NCBI GenBank assembly: GCA_964432925.1
Contig: CAYSPM010000101.1
Location: 1 to 10,185, forward strand
Length of the DNA: 10,185 nucleotides
Source of the DNA: CAYNTC01 sp964432925
GTDB lineage: Bacteria; Planctomycetota; Phycisphaerae; Sedimentisphaerales; Anaerobacaceae
Direction: 5' to 3'
The notes beneath the pieces are model-generated. The model had not been told where the DNA came from. It saw only the letters and a program-made list of their open reading frames with translations, and ran no database searches. Of this stretch, positions 6,867-10,185 are shown piece by piece. A program made the translations under genes and the position numbers. How positions within the stretch are numbered: position 1 is the stretch's first letter; the number at the start of each line of letters is the position of its first letter.

Positions 6867-6985
6867 TACCCGTTAATCGCTTAGGGCTCTACTTCTATAT
6901 CCTTGCTGGGTCACATTGAAACAGCCGTGCCATAGTAACGCCCTTGCACCAAATGCAAAGGAATTAGCTTTAGCAGGCTTGAGCA

Positions 6986-7014
6986 ATCATAACTCACAAG
7001 GGCGACCTCTTCAA
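6986..7014 (-). promoter_or_regulatory. Predicted promoter of the sigma-factor operon
   Basis: On the minus strand TTGAAG (7014-7009) is separated by exactly 17 bases from TATGAT (6991-6986). The -35 matches four of six and the -10 five of six consensus positions. The expected start near 6979 gives a leader of about 110 nt. It looks like a housekeeping promoter rather than an ECF-type one, so basal expression may not depend on the encoded sigma factor. It was found by eye. Confidence 0.5.
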
Positions 7015-7094
7015 TAATCAAGTTGTCAGCATTGCGATAAACCGAGGACCTTTTTAAGCACAGCGATCCAAACGCCCTGAGATATACACAACTG

Positions 7095-7505
7095 CTAAAA
7101 GCCATACACGGGTCTTAACCGGTCTTCTGTCGGCAGAGTATGGTAGTATTCCCCTCTTGTGCCGACGTACCCGACACCATGTTTTCTCAACCTCACCCGA
7201 CTGATGGAACCGTTGCTGTTCGTTATATTGACCGTGACATATTTCATTTCCTCACGGATGTACGTTCTTTCTGCCTGTGCTCTTTCTTTGTCGGCTTCGT
7301 TGCCGAGCATGTAGCCGCCGGCTCCTCCTACCGCAGCTCCGACCAGAGTTGATTCGGTGTCGCCGCCTATTAACTGGCCAATCCCAGCACCGGTTAAAGC
7401 TCCAACGGCTGAGCCGGTTTGGGCGCTGTTTTCACAACCTGTTAAAAGAAGCAATCCGATACTTACTGTTGCCATTATCAGAGTTGTCGAAAATTTCCTA
7501 TCCAT
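7095..7505 (-). CDS. Glycine-zipper lipoprotein
   Basis: The 136-residue protein has a lipoprotein signal: a basic start, a hydrophobic core and the lipobox LTGC with C24 as the likely lipidated residue. Residues 31-68 hold a glycine zipper of GxxxG repeats (GSAVGALTGAGIGQLIGG, then VGAAVGGAGGYMLG), as in the 17-kDa surface antigen and YMGG-type families; such zippers pack against or insert in membranes. A charged helix (69-88) and a short beta-rich end follow, finishing EDRLRPVYGF. A strong AAGGAG site lies 8 bases before ATG. It starts 65 bp after the large secreted TPR protein on the same strand and is probably co-transcribed with it, so the two may act together in the envelope. Its specific function is unknown. 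Confidence 0.87.
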   Translation of the reverse strand: MDRKFSTTLIMATVSIGLLLLTGCENSAQTGSAVGALTGAGIGQLIGGDTESTLVGAAVGGAGGYMLGNEADKERAQAERTYIREEMKYVTVNITNSNGSISRVRLRKHGVGYVGTRGEYYHTLPTEDRLRPVYGF

Positions 7506-7570
7506 CTTTGTGTCTCCTTAAACCAGCGTCTTCACTTTTAAATGTGCTGCAAAAATTTCTTTTGCCATTC

Positions 7571-9721
7571 TCATTCATAGTCAGTTTGATCAGCAGTCGT
7601 TTCAGTTTCTGTGATGCTATCAGCTTTTAATTTCTCCAGAAGCTCAAGCAGTATCTCAGCGGCAGTTGCATTCTCCACGTCCAGGCTTGCCTGCAGCAAC
7701 GGTTCAGTGGCTGCATCGAGTTCACCTATGCCAAGCATCTGATAACCGAGCAGAAGCTGTAAGTCTGCATCGTGCGTGTTCTGTTCTGCTTGCTCGGCCA
7801 GACGTTCAATCTGCCACAGAAGAACATCTTCATCGGGATAAAGACCTCGTGGATAGAACACACCTTGCTCCTGGGGCGTGACTTTCTCCAGAGCCGTACG
7901 TAGCATCTCTGTCGCTTCCGCATACTGTTCATTGGCAAAAAGTGCTTGAGCATAGGCAAACGGCAGAACCATGTCCTCCGGCGCAAGCTCGACTCCAGCG
8001 GCGAACTTCTCAACCGCTGAGTCATACTCACCGTTCTCAAAGGCTTTGACCGCTTCTTCAAAAAGCGTGTCGACTAGAGTTTGTTGATCGGGCTCTGCTT
8101 TTTGCTTTGCGAGCTTTTCGCGAACATCGGCGAAAGTTGTGTGGTCAACAGTCGGGATGTAATCATCTGTTACGCCTTGGCTGGTCTGGTAGGTCTCGGC
8201 TGATTCGCCTGTGCTACTGTAATAATAGTTGTATGTGTAATAATTGTATGTGTCACCTTCTACCTGGTGAGGGATAGGGTAATAACCACACCAAATATAA
8301 GGATGCCAACCGTACCAATAATAGCGCACGTACCTGTATTCAACTGGCCAGTAGCCACCCAGACTCACGAAGATATATTTGCGGTGGTAGTAGGGATAGA
8401 CGTATCTGAAGGTTAAGCGCGGTCCCCAGTGGTAGCGCACGACGTAGCGGAATCTTGGCCAGATGATTCTGTGACACAAGCGGTGATAGTTATCTTTATA
8501 TATGTGTACGTGACGGTTTACATGCCTTACCAGTTGCGGGCTGTCATAATAGACCACGGATGTCGGCCTTGAAAAGCGGTGCACCCGTTTGCGTTCTGTT
8601 CTGTGGACGCGCTCTGCTAAGGGAGTATCTCTAAGAGCTGCCCGTTTTCGCCTTATGATATCCCTTGGCCTGGAGGAGCCAAAGTCCCTCTCGTGTCGCC
8701 GACCTGCGTCCCTTCGCAAGTCACGGGTATGTACCGTATCTACGATCTGTCTATTAGTTAGTGCCTCGGAATTTTTATTAGGCTTGCCATCACGTTGTAT
8801 TTTTCCTGCTTCGGTGTGTCTATCCTTAAATATCCGATTAAATGTTCCTCTTGTGAGAACTGTTGCTCTCTTTTTGTCCAGTGAACTGCTTGTTTGCCGC
8901 GTTTTGTCAGCTTCTGCTTCCTTGTCCCTGCCAAGTGGAGTTGACCTTGTTTTACTGAGTAAGCGGCTCGCGAACGGTATCTTGCGAGGTCGTGTTTTAT
9001 CGGGAACGGAGATTGTGTTGTCTGTATCAGATTTCTTATCCAAACTTATATTCTCACGAATTTTTTGGCTTACATCTATAGAAGAAGGTTTTCTTCTTGT
9101 TGAAATAAAGTTCCCTATGCGCGACCTTATACTTGTGCGAGAATTCGATTGTTCAGCGTGGGTGGTAACGGGCGGATGTATGTTGGGGGTTGGCTTGATT
9201 GGCTCAGATGATTTTCTGATAATGGTTGGGCGGTTGTTCGAGGAGCCTGTGATCAAGTTTGATCTTACTCGGGAGGTTGGTTTAGGCGGCGATGTCGTTG
9301 TAGGGCTTGGATTAGTTGTTTTCGTTCTTATGAGCGAATTACCAAGAGGATTGCCAAGACGTCGGCGAGTAAAGCTCTGGGTTGTGCTTCCACTCGATGT
9401 TGGCCCTCTGGAGATTGTGGCGCGATGCCTCGTGAACATTCGTGAATGAACTGGGCTGGATATCCTTGAGGTGCTTAGCCCTATTGAAGGTCTGCTAAAC
9501 CGCCGGATAGAGGTGTTCCTTGTCCGCGATTTCGTGATGCTCGTGCGTGGCTTGGGCTTACTGGCGGAAGATGGCTTACTTTGTTGCTTAGTGCTTTGAC
9601 CACTTCGTTTTGATCTGCTTCGCAGAGCGCCCGCAGACTTACGGTTAGCACTAACAATTGAGATTAGAAACAATGTCACAAGAATTATCCTGAAAATGCT
9701 GGTGTGTCTATGAGTTGACAT
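7571..9721 (-). CDS. Large secreted low-complexity protein with C-terminal TPR repeats
   Basis: The 716-residue product starts with a signal peptide: a basic start, a hydrophobic core at about 10-24, and a possible cleavage after VSA at 25. Residues 26-388 are a very basic Arg/Ser/Thr/Pro/Lys-rich, apparently disordered stretch. Residues 389-505 form an aromatic belt crowded with Tyr, Trp, His and Arg (for example RYVRYYWYGWHPYIWCGYY) and ending in repeated TYNYY units. From about 548 the protein is acidic and helical, with TPR-like repeats at about 548-581 and 584-617 and a third at about 652-684. TPR units usually bind protein partners. The basic part may bind acidic polymers or the cell surface; this is inference. 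Start: ATG with AGGAGG 6 bases upstream. The gene for a glycine-zipper lipoprotein follows. No enzymatic motif is visible. Confidence 0.85.
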   Translation of the reverse strand: MSTHRHTSIFRIILVTLFLISIVSANRKSAGALRSRSKRSGQSTKQQSKPSSASKPKPRTSITKSRTRNTSIRRFSRPSIGLSTSRISSPVHSRMFTRHRATISRGPTSSGSTTQSFTRRRLGNPLGNSLIRTKTTNPSPTTTSPPKPTSRVRSNLITGSSNNRPTIIRKSSEPIKPTPNIHPPVTTHAEQSNSRTSIRSRIGNFISTRRKPSSIDVSQKIRENISLDKKSDTDNTISVPDKTRPRKIPFASRLLSKTRSTPLGRDKEAEADKTRQTSSSLDKKRATVLTRGTFNRIFKDRHTEAGKIQRDGKPNKNSEALTNRQIVDTVHTRDLRRDAGRRHERDFGSSRPRDIIRRKRAALRDTPLAERVHRTERKRVHRFSRPTSVVYYDSPQLVRHVNRHVHIYKDNYHRLCHRIIWPRFRYVVRYHWGPRLTFRYVYPYYHRKYIFVSLGGYWPVEYRYVRYYWYGWHPYIWCGYYPIPHQVEGDTYNYYTYNYYYSSTGESAETYQTSQGVTDDYIPTVDHTTFADVREKLAKQKAEPDQQTLVDTLFEEAVKAFENGEYDSAVEKFAAGVELAPEDMVLPFAYAQALFANEQYAEATEMLRTALEKVTPQEQGVFYPRGLYPDEDVLLWQIERLAEQAEQNTHDADLQLLLGYQMLGIGELDAATEPLLQASLDVENATAAEILLELLEKLKADSITETETTADQTDYE

Positions 9722-9727
9722 ACTGCA

Positions 9728-9733
9728 CCTCCT
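9728..9733 (-). promoter_or_regulatory. Strong ribosome binding site of the secreted TPR protein
   Basis: AGGAGG within AAAGGAGGT lies 6 bases before the ATG at 9721. It is the strongest ribosome site in the window, and it fixes the start just before the signal peptide. Confidence 0.75.
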
Positions 9734-9975
9734 TTCGCGCGTGACTCTTCAAAAAACAGCAGAGCACCAAGTTAGAATCCATGCTTTTGCATAGAGAACT
9801 ATCTTTTAGCAATTGTTTATTTACACCTACCATGGATTTCCTTGCTGTTCTCTTTAATCTTTCGTATTCGGACCTATTTGAAAAAGAGCCTGCTCTAACT
9901 ATATATAAAAGGCACCAAAGTTGAGTCTGGTAACAAAAATATTCCTGCATCATGCTTGTTCCACGAAAAGCGTTG

Positions 9976-9995
9976 ATTGTTCATCGATGAACCAT
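9976..9995. repeat. Palindrome, candidate operator
   Basis: GTTCATCGATGAAC at 9979-9992 is a perfect 14-bp palindrome. Two further matching pairs follow after one mismatch, so 18 of 20 bases at 9976-9995 are symmetric. It lies about 255 bp upstream of the secreted TPR gene in non-coding DNA. A dimeric regulator site is possible; only one copy is seen. Confidence 0.4.
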
Positions 9996-10131
9996 GAGCA
10001 CAGTACGATGATCAGATATACGTATCCTGTGCGGTTGTCTTACGATCGACTTCCAGCGAGCAATTTTTATATTATAGAGTACGGCTGGAATAAGTTTAGG
10101 ATTTGGTTATTGGGGTGATAAAAGTACGCTG

Positions 10132-10151
10132 GCTTTTTTATGTAAAAAAGC
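10132..10151. repeat. AT-rich inverted repeat
   Basis: GCTTTTTT and AAAAAAGC form a perfect 8-bp inverted repeat around ATGT. As RNA it would be a weak hairpin with a U-run on one arm. It could be part of a terminator or a bent promoter region; neither is shown. Confidence 0.3.
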
Positions 10152-10185
10152 AGATGGCCTGCTGAGATACAACGTCGCATATAAT

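Larger units (their letters stand above)
9722..10185. other. Intergenic region without a convincing gene
   Basis: About 460 bases upstream of the secreted TPR gene hold only short frames that lack ribosome sites and family motifs. The stretch is AT-rich and should carry the promoter of the TPR gene, but I found no box pair near consensus. It contains a perfect palindrome at 9979-9992, an inverted repeat at 10132-10151, and small hairpins such as ATGC-TTTT-GCAT near 9780-9792. A divergent plus-strand gene may begin beyond the right edge. Confidence 0.5.

Noticed and set aside
6930..6970. Imperfect hairpin CCTTGCA...TGCAAAGG near 6950 as a terminator of the lipoprotein gene
   Set aside because: The stem has a bulge, there is no following T-run on the minus strand, and it lies downstream of the predicted start of the sigma operon.
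6911..7105. 64-codon minus-strand frame between the lipoprotein and the sigma factor
   Set aside because: It overlaps the lipoprotein end, has no clear ribosome site and no motif, and spans the predicted sigma-operon promoter.
8589..9449. 286-codon plus-strand frame antisense to the secreted TPR protein
   Set aside because: It has a Leu/Val/Ser-rich translation with no family motif and no ribosome site. It arises as the complement of Arg/Ser/Thr codons in the minus-strand gene, which has a strong ribosome site, signal peptide and TPR repeats.
9708..9953. 81-codon minus-strand frame upstream of and overlapping the secreted TPR gene
   Set aside because: It has no motif and no ribosome site, and covers the expected promoter and leader of the real gene.
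9921..10118. 65-codon plus-strand frame in the right-hand gap
   Set aside because: It begins with TTG without a ribosome site, has no recognisable features, and runs through the palindrome.
1..10185. CRISPR array, insertion sequence, tRNA or rRNA
   Set aside because: No spaced direct repeats, transposase motifs, terminal inverted repeats or tRNA/rRNA-like sequences were seen by eye on either strand.

Overview
The window most resembles a mid-GC bacterial chromosome of the Planctomycetota/PVC type, perhaps class Phycisphaerae. This is an inference from the gene set: a lamin-tail-domain protein end, an ECF-type sigma factor heading an operon, secreted low-complexity TPR and glycine-zipper proteins, and many hypothetical proteins. 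No rRNA or other taxonomic marker is present, so the placement is tentative. All genes except the cut-off one at the left edge lie on the minus strand, so transcription runs from right to left.

Layout in transcription order. (1) 10185-9722 holds no convincing gene, but it contains a 14-bp perfect palindrome and a short AT-rich inverted repeat. (2) 9721-7095 holds two envelope genes: a 716-residue secreted protein (basic disordered part, Tyr/Trp-rich belt, acidic TPR end) and a glycine-zipper lipoprotein. (3) 6991-3235 holds a compact gene set behind a good predicted promoter: an ECF-like sigma factor, a 113-residue soluble protein that may be its regulator, a 359-residue protein whose first part resembles the archaeal threonyl-tRNA synthetase editing domain, a sodium:solute symporter, and a 51-residue membrane peptide. 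The ends of 113-aa/359-aa and symporter/peptide overlap as ATGA, which implies translational coupling. (4) 3155-2538 is a DUF488 protein with its own predicted promoter. (5) 2336-1044 is enolase, with a predicted sigma-70-type promoter, followed by a two-TM hypothetical protein at 966-457. (6) 413-3 on the plus strand is the C-terminal end of a large lamin-tail-domain protein that converges on the hypothetical gene.

The most interesting part is block 3. It links a dedicated sigma factor, a stand-alone editing-like domain with an altered active site and an unrecognised C-terminal half, and a symporter with a tiny partner peptide. A plausible but unproven reading is a regulated amino-acid or metabolite uptake module with a sensing or quality-control component. 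Enolase (glycolysis) is ordinary housekeeping.
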